64,000 bases of DNA from JALEFZ01 sp039817415 (GTDB taxonomy: Bacteria; Bacteroidota; Bacteroidia; J057). Each line of letters starts with the position of its first letter. Position 1 is the first letter of the stretch. The notes beneath the pieces are model-generated. The model did no database searches. It was not told where the DNA came from and saw nothing but the letters and a program-made list of their open reading frames with translations. Below are positions 43,866-50,958 of this stretch, one piece after another. The position numbers and the translations under genes were made by a program. Location: positions 62,001-126,000 of the forward strand of contig JBCBVV010000009.1 in the NCBI GenBank assembly GCA_039817415.1, read 5' to 3'.

Positions 43866-44239
43866 AGTAGTTCTTGGCAATTAATTGGGAAAAATCGTCT
43901 AATGAAATCAGGCAGTGCGGCAGTTGGGTTTCAAAATTGATCATAATCCTCTATGATGGAGTTGGAATACATCAATCTTAAGCCCTAGCCTTTGATAATA
44001 CATGTAAGAAATGCAAATGAACCCGATTCACAAAATGATCAAGAACAAATAATACTTCTGACCAAGTGAAATGGTTGATGCTGTTAAGACAAGAGGAATA
44101 AGCACGTTGTGGCACATCAGAATGAACATACCCAAATGCCTATCAAATCTAATTTTTCTCATACGTCTGCTCATACCTATATATGAATATAACCTCTACA
44201 TAGAAAACCTATTGGGATAAGGGCTGTTAGATCAATGTT
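43866..44239. other. Divergent intergenic region
   Basis: A 374-base region between two divergent genes. It should hold both promoters. The only coding candidate is a 48-codon hydrophobic open frame on the minus strand (listed separately). No hairpin terminator or RNA family was recognised. Confidence 0.35.
44028..44174 (-). CDS. Possible 48-residue small membrane protein
   Basis: An ATG-initiated frame of 48 codons ending in TGA at 44028-44030. The N-terminus is strongly basic (MSRRMRKIRFDRH), followed by a hydrophobic stretch (LGMFILMCHNVLIPLVLTAS) and a second (YYLFLIIL). A basic start plus helices fits a small inner-membrane protein. An in-frame TAG lies 24 bases before the ATG. There is no homology evidence and chance cannot be excluded in this AT-rich gap. 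Confidence 0.25.
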   Translation of the reverse strand: MSRRMRKIRFDRHLGMFILMCHNVLIPLVLTASTISLGQKYYLFLIIL

Positions 44240-45070
44240 ATGGCAACAATTAAAGACATTCCTTTCCTTCTCAACCTCCTAGAAGACGACTCTCACTCTA
44301 TACGTGAGCATGTCCGCTCAGAACTTATTGTTCTGGGAAAGGAGAATATGGCTGCCATGAAAAATGTTTTTGATGGCGGCAATCCTGGTCAACAAAAGGA
44401 ACTTGATTCGATTCTAGAAGAAATCAAGCGTGCGAATTTTCATGACCATGCTTTAGATTGGTTGGAAATAGAAGATCCAAGACAGGCACAAGAAGTTGCC
44501 CTCTCTGCTATTTCAGGATTTGAATCAGGCCAGGATAATAGAAAGTTATCGGATTTACTCGATGAGTTATTGGAAGAATTTCTATTTCGGTACGAGAAAG
44601 CAGATCTCGCTCAACTATTCGATTTTTTATTCCTTTACAAGGGTTTTTCTTCTCCAGAAGGTGCTTACTATCATCCAGATAACAGCAATTTGATTTCTGT
44701 TATTGAGAGAAAGGAGGGGCTTCAATTGAGTTTAGCTATGATTGCCGTTTTTCTAGCTAAGAGACTAAACCTCGGGCTATACGGACTTAATCTTCCCGGC
44801 CATTTTATGATGATTAACAAGGACAATCAGCTAGATAACGTTTTCGATCCCTATCATAAAGGGGCCATTATGCCCAAACAGACGATTCTGTACCTTCAAA
44901 ATATGTTTAAATCAAGAGGGAAGGAATTGCCAATGGATCCAGCTTCTTCTCCACATATTGTGGGACGCGTCTATCGAAACCTGATGAATGCCTACAAGCA
45001 CATGGAGGACATGGATATGTATAATTTCTACTCGGAGAAATATCTTCATCTCAAAGAGGCGGTTTCTTAA
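44240..45070 (+). CDS. SirB1/transglutaminase-like protein with HEAT-like N-terminus
   Basis: A 276-residue cytoplasmic protein. Residues 1-65 look like a HEAT-like helical repeat (DIPFLLNLLEDDSHSIREHVRSELI). The central part, NSNLISVIERKEGLQLSLAMIAVFLAKRLNLGLYGLNLPGHFMM (residues about 147-190), matches the SirB1/transglutaminase-9 family, in which a degenerate papain-like fold has a GHF motif. The usual catalytic Cys is not visible at the helix start (LQLSLAM, where some members have C). Function in the family is unclear. It is probably monocistronic. Confidence 0.82.
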   Translation: MATIKDIPFLLNLLEDDSHSIREHVRSELIVLGKENMAAMKNVFDGGNPGQQKELDSILEEIKRANFHDHALDWLEIEDPRQAQEVALSAISGFESGQDNRKLSDLLDELLEEFLFRYEKADLAQLFDFLFLYKGFSSPEGAYYHPDNSNLISVIERKEGLQLSLAMIAVFLAKRLNLGLYGLNLPGHFMMINKDNQLDNVFDPYHKGAIMPKQTILYLQNMFKSRGKELPMDPASSPHIVGRVYRNLMNAYKHMEDMDMYNFYSEKYLHLKEAVS

Positions 45071-45142
45071 AATCCCCATTTTCGACACATGCTACCATTT
45101 ATTGTTATTTCCCTGCCAAGGTAATTCTTGTATCTTGTTTGC

Positions 45143-45790
45143 ATGGAAATGACGAGGATTTTTTGCCTGATATTAGCTGTGTTGTTGGCCGTTTCAGCTT
45201 CTGGTCAACGCACCATGCTTCCTTCTCAAACAGGCATGATATTGAGTTATGTAGGAGATGGTTTTCTGAATCCAGGAGGTAAAATTGGCCTGGATCATGC
45301 TTTTTATATCAAAGAAAACCGAAAAGAAGTCCCAACCAATAAAGGCGGATACAATAGAACCTTAGCTACACAATGGATTGTCCAGCCTTCCGTGGGATAT
45401 TATCTGAGTAGGAAAAACCACAATGCCTATTTTATTCAGCTAGAATCAGGCTTGAGAAATATATACCATCGTTCCACCTTTCGTAGGTTCGCTTTGAGAA
45501 CGGATATCACCATTGGAGCGATAACTGGATTATACAGTGCCTCTGCTGACGCAAGTAGCGCTGATACACGAGCAGATTTTTCAGGTCGTATTCGATTGTA
45601 TCCTACGGCCGGTTTTACCCTCGCCCAAGATTATTTCGTCAATAACTACACCCTTCCTGCTTCATTTTTTGTGAAGGCTATGGGAACTTATGCACAAGGA
45701 ACTCTTTATCCCGGACTTGAAGTAGGGGTACTTTTCAGAGGTCTTTACTTCCCCCCAATTCCCCAAAAAGTAAAATTCACCAGAAACTAA
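45143..45790 (+). CDS. Outer-membrane beta-barrel-like protein, unknown function
   Basis: From the ATG at 45143 (MEMTRIF) the protein has 215 residues. A TTG at 45128 gives a slightly longer form. The signal peptide ends near AVSASGQ. The mature part has repeated amphipathic strands (FIQLESGLRNIYHRS, LRTDITIGAITGLYSAS, IRLYPTAGFTLAQ) and a C-terminal strand ending in FTRN. Similar small barrels are common in the phylum; no named family was recognised. The ATP-grasp gene starts two bases after its stop, so the two are cotranscribed. Confidence 0.68.
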   Translation: MEMTRIFCLILAVLLAVSASGQRTMLPSQTGMILSYVGDGFLNPGGKIGLDHAFYIKENRKEVPTNKGGYNRTLATQWIVQPSVGYYLSRKNHNAYFIQLESGLRNIYHRSTFRRFALRTDITIGAITGLYSASADASSADTRADFSGRIRLYPTAGFTLAQDYFVNNYTLPASFFVKAMGTYAQGTLYPGLEVGVLFRGLYFPPIPQKVKFTRN

Positions 45791-45792
45791 AG

Positions 45793-46665
45793 ATGAAAAC
45801 CATTGGCTTACTGACCTGTGCTAAGATTCCAGATCTATTGCCTTATGATCAGCAAATTGCTGCTATGCTCGGTGGCGATGGATATCATGTTGTCCCCATT
45901 GTATGGGATGAGCGACCCTTAGAGGACTTGTTTGATGATCTATCAAAGGCAGACAATCTCATCGTTCGAACCATTTGGGGGTATCACGAACAGGCGGAGC
46001 GATATCTGCACATGCTGGCGTATATTGAAGAAGCTGAAATTCCCATATGGAATACTGTAGAGGTCCTTCGATGGAACATGGACAAAAAGTATCTTGCCTC
46101 ACTTCCTGACAGAGGAATTCCCATTGTACCCACCTACTATATCCAATCTTCAGATCAATTGGAGGAAGTATATACTGATAGTGATTGGGAGCATGTCGTG
46201 ATCAAACCTACCATTTCCGCAGGGTCCAAATCTACCTGGAGAAGTCACAAAGACAAGCTGAAGGAAGATCAAAGTCGTCTTGATCTTCTCATCCAGGAAT
46301 CAGACTTCATGGTCCAGCCGTTTTTACCTGAAATTATACATGATGGAGAGTACTCGTACCTCTTTTTTTCGAATGGATATCGCTATGCCGTAAGGAAACA
46401 GCCGATAGAGGGAGACTACCGCGTGCAGGTTCAGTTTGGCGGGAATTATCAAATTCATCAAGCCTCAAGGGAGGAGTGGAGTCAACTAAGTATGATAAGG
46501 GATAGCTTGGAATTGGACTTTCTTTACGTTAGGATTGATGGGGTTTGGTTGGGAAGCGAATTCCACGTGATGGAGGTCGAAATGATTGAACCCGATTTGT
46601 ACCTCGCGGTACATCCTGAAGGAATTGAGCAGTTTGCAAAAGCTATTATGGCTAAGGTTGAATAG
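45793..46665 (+). CDS. ATP-grasp protein, DcsG-like
   Basis: A 290-residue protein with an ATP-grasp fold. Seen are NLIVRTIWGYHEQAERYLHML and NTVEVLRWNMDKKYL (N-terminal domain), WEHVVIKPTISAGSK (ATP-binding strand with Lys), and MVQPFLPEI and EFHVMEVEMIEPDLYL (metal-binding Glu residues). The RTxW(D/G)Y start is typical of the group that includes DcsG of the D-cycloserine pathway and many uncharacterised ligases. It likely joins a carboxylate to an amine; substrates are not readable. It follows a barrel gene with two bases between. Confidence 0.82.
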   Translation: MKTIGLLTCAKIPDLLPYDQQIAAMLGGDGYHVVPIVWDERPLEDLFDDLSKADNLIVRTIWGYHEQAERYLHMLAYIEEAEIPIWNTVEVLRWNMDKKYLASLPDRGIPIVPTYYIQSSDQLEEVYTDSDWEHVVIKPTISAGSKSTWRSHKDKLKEDQSRLDLLIQESDFMVQPFLPEIIHDGEYSYLFFSNGYRYAVRKQPIEGDYRVQVQFGGNYQIHQASREEWSQLSMIRDSLELDFLYVRIDGVWLGSEFHVMEVEMIEPDLYLAVHPEGIEQFAKAIMAKVE

Positions 46666-46829
46666 GCGAAATTTGCTCCTTTTTTGGAAAATGGCCTCTT
46701 TTTGATCTCAGAAAACCCCTTAAACCTACACGCTTTTGAATTGATGCAACACGAGGAATAATTCATGGTCTTTGAATTGATTACCCTTATGGATTTCTCC
46801 GTAGATTTATTCAAAAGATTAAGTAGGAC

Positions 46830-47864
46830 ATGAAATACCTCTTTACGCTTACCAGCATAATAGGCTTCCTTCTCTTTCCCCAATTAGGAAAGGCGGCCGG
46901 ACCATTGAAAGCCAAAGACATGGACAAGGTGATCAGAAAAGCCGAGTCCTATCTAGGAACCCCATATAAATATGGAGGAAATGGAAGACGTGGCATTGAT
47001 TGCTCAGGGCTGATGAAAAATAGCTTTGCCTCTGTTAAGTACACAATCCCACGAACTTCTAGGGAACAACAAAGACTAGGAGAAAGCATTTCCAAAAATG
47101 ATATCCAGCGTGGAGATATGATTTTCTTTACAACCAAAGGAAGTCGCGTCAACCATGTAGGGCTGGTTACCAAAGTTACCAGGAACGATGTGAAATTCAT
47201 CCACTCTACCTCTTCCAGAGGTGTGATCGTTTCTTCCTTGAATGAAAAATACTGGAGAAAACGCTACCATTCAGCTAAAAGACTATGGCAAGAAGAAAGA
47301 AGGCGCCGTCGTCGCGATAGAGTGGAGGAAGAAAGACCTGTTGTGATTCGCATCAACAAGAAAGTGGAAGATGTTGAAGCACCTGCCAGGGAAACCGCTC
47401 CTGTCAAAACGTATAAAAAGAAAGAAAGAACTGTCGTAAAAGCTCAAAAGAAAGGCCAAAAAGAGGCGCTTAAGACGGAGAAACCCTTTATCCAATATGA
47501 GGAGAAGAAAAAAGCTTTGGCTACCGTTAGGTATCCTGGAAGGTTCCCGCAAGCTTCACAAAGAGACTTAAGCTTATCAGAGCTGCGTTCCATGGACCCC
47601 AATAGACTGACCTTGATGAAGTATGAGGTTCTAGCAAGACATGGATACAAGTTTACTTCACCCTCCTTACAGCGTTACTTTGGGATGCAGGATTGGTACC
47701 GAGCCATGCCCAAAGAGAATAGTAAGAAGAAAATCATCAGAGAATTGACCCCAGTCGAAAAAGCCAATATCAAAAAGATTCGCGCTATAGAGCTGGAGAA
47801 AAAACCGGATGGCGGAGAAGAATTCCTGATCGACAAGAAAATGTTGATGAAGAGAAGTAAGTAA
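46830..47864 (+). CDS. NlpC/P60 cell-wall peptidase fused to a YARHG domain
   Basis: A 344-residue exported protein (signal MKYLFTLTSIIGFLLFPQLG). The C40 papain-like peptidase spans residues 28-150, with catalytic Cys58 (IDCSGLM), His109 (VNHVGLV) and His125 (KFIHSTSS). A Lys/Arg/Glu-rich linker (about 155-245) follows. The C-terminal 80 residues form a YARHG domain (VLARHGYKFTSPSLQRYFGMQDWY), a module found in extracellular bacterial proteins. It cleaves peptide stems in peptidoglycan, with the tail perhaps guiding it. The signal peptide cleaves near GKAAG. A terminator lies 20 bases after the stop. Confidence 0.9.
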   Translation: MKYLFTLTSIIGFLLFPQLGKAAGPLKAKDMDKVIRKAESYLGTPYKYGGNGRRGIDCSGLMKNSFASVKYTIPRTSREQQRLGESISKNDIQRGDMIFFTTKGSRVNHVGLVTKVTRNDVKFIHSTSSRGVIVSSLNEKYWRKRYHSAKRLWQEERRRRRRDRVEEERPVVIRINKKVEDVEAPARETAPVKTYKKKERTVVKAQKKGQKEALKTEKPFIQYEEKKKALATVRYPGRFPQASQRDLSLSELRSMDPNRLTLMKYEVLARHGYKFTSPSLQRYFGMQDWYRAMPKENSKKKIIRELTPVEKANIKKIRAIELEKKPDGGEEFLIDKKMLMKRSK

Positions 47865-47884
47865 GCTGATGTAAGAATATTGGT

Positions 47885-47912
47885 AGGCCATCCGTTTGGA
47901 TGGCCTTTTTTT
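47885..47912 (+). terminator. Rho-independent terminator after the NlpC/P60 gene
   Basis: A 9-bp perfect stem (aggccatcc / ggatggcct) with a 4-base gttt loop, then seven T residues. It starts 20 bases after the stop codon and lies upstream of the true photolyase start at 47982, which argues against the longer photolyase frame from 47880. Confidence 0.92.
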
Positions 47913-47981
47913 GATCATGAACGTGAAAGAATAAAAGCGTGTTTTTCAAAACCTTTCCTACTTTCTGTTAGTTCTGAAAGT

Positions 47982-49397
47982 ATGAAATTTGGGAACGGAA
48001 TACTTTGGTTTCGCAATGATTTGAGGCTTCATGATCATGAGCCACTTATCAAAGCTCTAGAACAGGTCGAACAAATCTATCCGGTTTATATTCTGGATGA
48101 GAGACATTTTGGAGAGACTGCCTTTGGATTTCCCAAGACAGGAGCCTTTCGTGCAAAGTTTCTTTTAGAAAGTTTGGCTGATTTAAGAAAAAGGCTTCAG
48201 GAGCGTGGAAGCGAGCTGATTATTCTGAAAGGAAAACCAGAAGAGATACTCCCTCAAATTGCACAGAAGTGGGAGATAGACATGGTTTTTGCCCACAAAG
48301 AGGTCACTCAGGAAGAGACCTGTGTGGAAGAAAAACTGGAAAAAGCCTTGTTCAAGATGGGAGTTGGCTTTGAAATGTTTTGGGGGGCTACCTTGTACAA
48401 CATTGCAGACCTCCCCATGCCTGTAAATGCCATCCCAGATATTTTTACCCAGTTCAGAAAGCAGGTTGAGAAGCTAAGCGACGTAAGAGAAGAATTTCCC
48501 ACACCAGATTCCATTTCAACACCCGAGATTACGGATCCCGGAGAAATTCCTTCTATCAAGGATATGGGGTTGGAATTACCCAAAAGAGACGAGCGCCAAG
48601 TATTGTCCTTCAGCGGTGGAGAGTCTAGTGCTCTAGGACGTCTCTACGATTACTTTTGGGAAGAGGATCGACTCAAAGAGTACAAGGAAACGCGTAATGG
48701 CTTAATTGGCCAAGGGTATTCCTCTAAATTCTCTCCCTGGTTGGCCTTAGGCTGTATCTCTCCTAGAAAAATTTATTGGGAGGTCAAAAAATATGAGTCC
48801 CTTCGCAAGAGCAATTCCTCAACTTACTGGATGATATTCGAGCTGATCTGGAGGGATTATTTCCGGTTTATTGCTCGGCAGTTTGGAAATGCCATTTTCC
48901 TTGAAGGTGGGATCAAAAATCAGGTTCGAAACTGGAGTGCTCACTGGAAAACGTTTTGGAAATGGGCCAATGGAGAGACCGGCGTACCTTTTATCGATGC
49001 GAATATGAGGGAGCTTAAACTCAGCGGCTTTATGTCTAACCGAGGCAGGCAAAACGTAGCTTCCTTTCTAGTAAAAGACCTGAATTTGGATTGGAGAATG
49101 GGAGCAGAATGGTTTGAATCCCATTTGATCGACTATGATGTGTGTTCCAACTATGGAAATTGGAACTATGTAGCAGGAATAGGAAATGATCCCAGAGAGA
49201 ATCGCTACTTCAATATACTGTCTCAAGCCTCCAGATATGACAGTAAGGGTGAATATGTGAAGCTTTGGTTGCCAGAACTGGAACAACTTCCTAGCTCGCT
49301 TGTACACGCCCCCTACATGACTAATAACCATGAATTGAAAAAATACGGATTAGAACTAGGGAGCCAATACCCAAGGCCCTTGGTTAGGTTGAAATAA
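47982..49397 (+). CDS. DASH-type cryptochrome/photolyase
   Basis: From the ATG at 47982 (MKFGNGILWFRNDLRLHDHE) the protein has 471 residues, normal for the family; an earlier in-frame ATG at 47880 would run through a terminator. The N-terminal antenna fold begins WFRNDLRLHD. The FAD-binding C-terminal domain shows GYSSKFSPWLALGCISPRKIYWEVK, ELIWRDYFRF, GVPFIDANMREL and SGFMSNRGRQNVASFLVKDL, ending with FNILSQASRYDSKGEYVKLW. DASH proteins repair cyclobutane dimers in single-stranded DNA or sense blue light. It is preceded by its own terminator-flanked gap and followed by a hairpin. Confidence 0.92.
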   Translation: MKFGNGILWFRNDLRLHDHEPLIKALEQVEQIYPVYILDERHFGETAFGFPKTGAFRAKFLLESLADLRKRLQERGSELIILKGKPEEILPQIAQKWEIDMVFAHKEVTQEETCVEEKLEKALFKMGVGFEMFWGATLYNIADLPMPVNAIPDIFTQFRKQVEKLSDVREEFPTPDSISTPEITDPGEIPSIKDMGLELPKRDERQVLSFSGGESSALGRLYDYFWEEDRLKEYKETRNGLIGQGYSSKFSPWLALGCISPRKIYWEVKKYESLRKSNSSTYWMIFELIWRDYFRFIARQFGNAIFLEGGIKNQVRNWSAHWKTFWKWANGETGVPFIDANMRELKLSGFMSNRGRQNVASFLVKDLNLDWRMGAEWFESHLIDYDVCSNYGNWNYVAGIGNDPRENRYFNILSQASRYDSKGEYVKLWLPELEQLPSSLVHAPYMTNNHELKKYGLELGSQYPRPLVRLK

Positions 49398-49446
49398 AAT
49401 CTCGAGAGAGATCATGAATAAGTTGATGCTTGTTGGTTTGAAGGTA

Positions 49447-49473
49447 AGGGCCGATTTCTCTGGGATCGGCCCT
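49447..49473 (+). other. GC-rich hairpin downstream of the photolyase gene
   Basis: A 9-bp perfect stem (agggccgat / atcggccct) around a 9-base loop. It has no T tract on either strand, so it is not a classic terminator. It may stabilise the 3' end of the photolyase transcript. A second GC-rich hairpin with a T tract lies 140 bases further. Confidence 0.5.
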
Positions 49474-49615
49474 CCTTATGTTTGTGGAGAAGGTACAAAG
49501 GAAATCTTTGAAGAGTGAGCCTAAAAAAGTGAAGAAGATGGTGACCTTTAGGTATAGCCAACATCTCAAAAACAACCTTAAGATTAGGGTTAATTTCATA
49601 GCTTATTTCAGGGGT

Positions 49616-49640
49616 GGGCCGCGCAAGCGGCCCTTTTTTT
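49616..49640 (+). terminator. Rho-independent terminator 3' of the photolyase gene
   Basis: A 7-bp GC-only stem (gggccgc / gcggccc) with a gcaa loop and seven T residues. It is oriented rightward and ends at the stop codon of the convergent rlmI gene, so the photolyase transcript has a 240-base 3' leader region before it. Confidence 0.88.
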
Positions 49641-50823
49641 ATGCCACACTCAACACCAAGCCTTTCAGGTACTCTCCTTCTGGGTGGTATATATTAACAG
49701 GATGGTCTGGTGGCTGATGGAGCTGGTGGAGGATTTGAACCGTTCGCTTGCTTTGGGCGGCCGCGGTAAAAACAGCCTTTCTGAAATGATCAGCCGAAAC
49801 TACTTGGGAACAGGAAAAGGTAAACAAAATGCCTCCAGGGCGAATTTGTTCGAAGGCCAATCGATTGATTTTTCGATAGCCTTTTAACGCTCGATCAAGG
49901 ACTTTGTGATGTTTGGCAAAAGCGGGAGGGTCCAACACAATGACATCATATTGCTGATCAATGCCTTTCAGAAACTCGAATGCATCCTTGGTAATGGAGG
50001 AATGGATGTCCTCACCCGTTTCATTCAATGCCACATTGATATCGGTCATCGCCATGGCTTTGGCGGATGAATCCAACGAATCCACTTTATTGGCTTCTCC
50101 CATAAGGGCAGCTACAGAAAATCCACCGGTATAACAGAAAGCATTTAGCACATCCTTGCCCTTGACATAAGACCTGAGTAGGGCCCTATTTTCTCGCTGA
50201 TCAACGAAAAAGCCCGTTTTTTGTCCGCCCTCAATATCAATTTTGAATTTCATACCATACTCAAGGCCTGTCCATTCCTCCCCTTCGCCAATAAGGTATC
50301 CGTCTTTAGGGTCAATGGGGGCTTTGAAAGGAAGGCTGTGCTCACTTTTATCATAAACAGCCTTGACTCTTTCTCCCATTTCTTCCTGAATCAATCTTGC
50401 GATCAATTCTCTAATGTGGAAGAAACCCACAGAATGGCATTGGACAACCACCACACCTCCATAGCAATCAACGATCAAGCCTGGAAAACCATCTCCTTCC
50501 CCATGAATCAAGCGAAACATATTGGTGGAAGGCATGTCTAAGAGGCCTACTTTTTTTCGATGATCTACCGCTGCACGCACCTTCTTTCTCCAAAAATCTT
50601 CCTCAATAGCTTGTTGTTCAAAGGTAAATACCCTAACCATAATACTTCCAATCTGGAAATGGCCACTTGCTAGGTACTTTCCTTCTTCACTATAAACCTC
50701 AACAACCTCCCCTTCTACCAGATTGGATGGTTTCTCCAGAATAGCACCTGAAAATACCCACGGATGAAAACGTTCAAGAGAAGATGTCTTTCCTCTCTTC
50801 AAGATGATTTTAGGATATGTCAT
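49639..50823 (-). CDS. rlmI: 23S rRNA (cytosine) methyltransferase RlmI-like
   Basis: A 394-residue protein. An N-terminal PUA domain (LKRGKTSSLERFHPWVFSGAI) is followed by a linker (ENRALLRSYV) and a Rossmann methyltransferase domain with VLNAFCYTGGFSVAALMGEA, VDSLDSSAKAM and VIVLDPPAFAK (DPPxF). The latter fits the m5C or related RlmI/RlmKL group; the catalytic Cys lies in FTFSCSQ. It methylates 23S rRNA using S-adenosylmethionine in the cytoplasm. It starts at ATG 50823, and its 5' part overlaps the longer M14 frame on the opposite strand, which is discounted. Confidence 0.93.
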   Translation of the reverse strand: MTYPKIILKRGKTSSLERFHPWVFSGAILEKPSNLVEGEVVEVYSEEGKYLASGHFQIGSIMVRVFTFEQQAIEEDFWRKKVRAAVDHRKKVGLLDMPSTNMFRLIHGEGDGFPGLIVDCYGGVVVVQCHSVGFFHIRELIARLIQEEMGERVKAVYDKSEHSLPFKAPIDPKDGYLIGEGEEWTGLEYGMKFKIDIEGGQKTGFFVDQRENRALLRSYVKGKDVLNAFCYTGGFSVAALMGEANKVDSLDSSAKAMAMTDINVALNETGEDIHSSITKDAFEFLKGIDQQYDVIVLDPPAFAKHHKVLDRALKGYRKINRLAFEQIRPGGILFTFSCSQVVSADHFRKAVFTAAAQSKRTVQILHQLHQPPDHPVNIYHPEGEYLKGLVLSVA

Positions 50824-50958
50824 TTGGCAAAACTAGGCTTTTTTGTCTCAAAGGAGGAATATATGGTGTATTTTGAATGTGGGAGAGGGCTTGGTTCTGA
50901 GAGGACTTTATTCTATTTTTCTAATTCGCATATTTTTGATTTTCCAAATACTGACACT

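Noticed and set aside
47880..47981. N-terminal extension of the photolyase frame
   Set aside because: The extra 34 residues span a terminator, and the family start (WFRNDLRLHD) fits the ATG at 47982.
49478..49717. 79-codon frame on the plus strand after the photolyase gene
   Set aside because: It runs straight through a strong Rho-independent terminator and into the antisense of rlmI; composition is not protein-like beyond the first part.
50764..50958. N-terminal extension of the M14 peptidase
   Set aside because: It overlaps rlmI on the other strand and puts 65 residues before a clear signal peptide.
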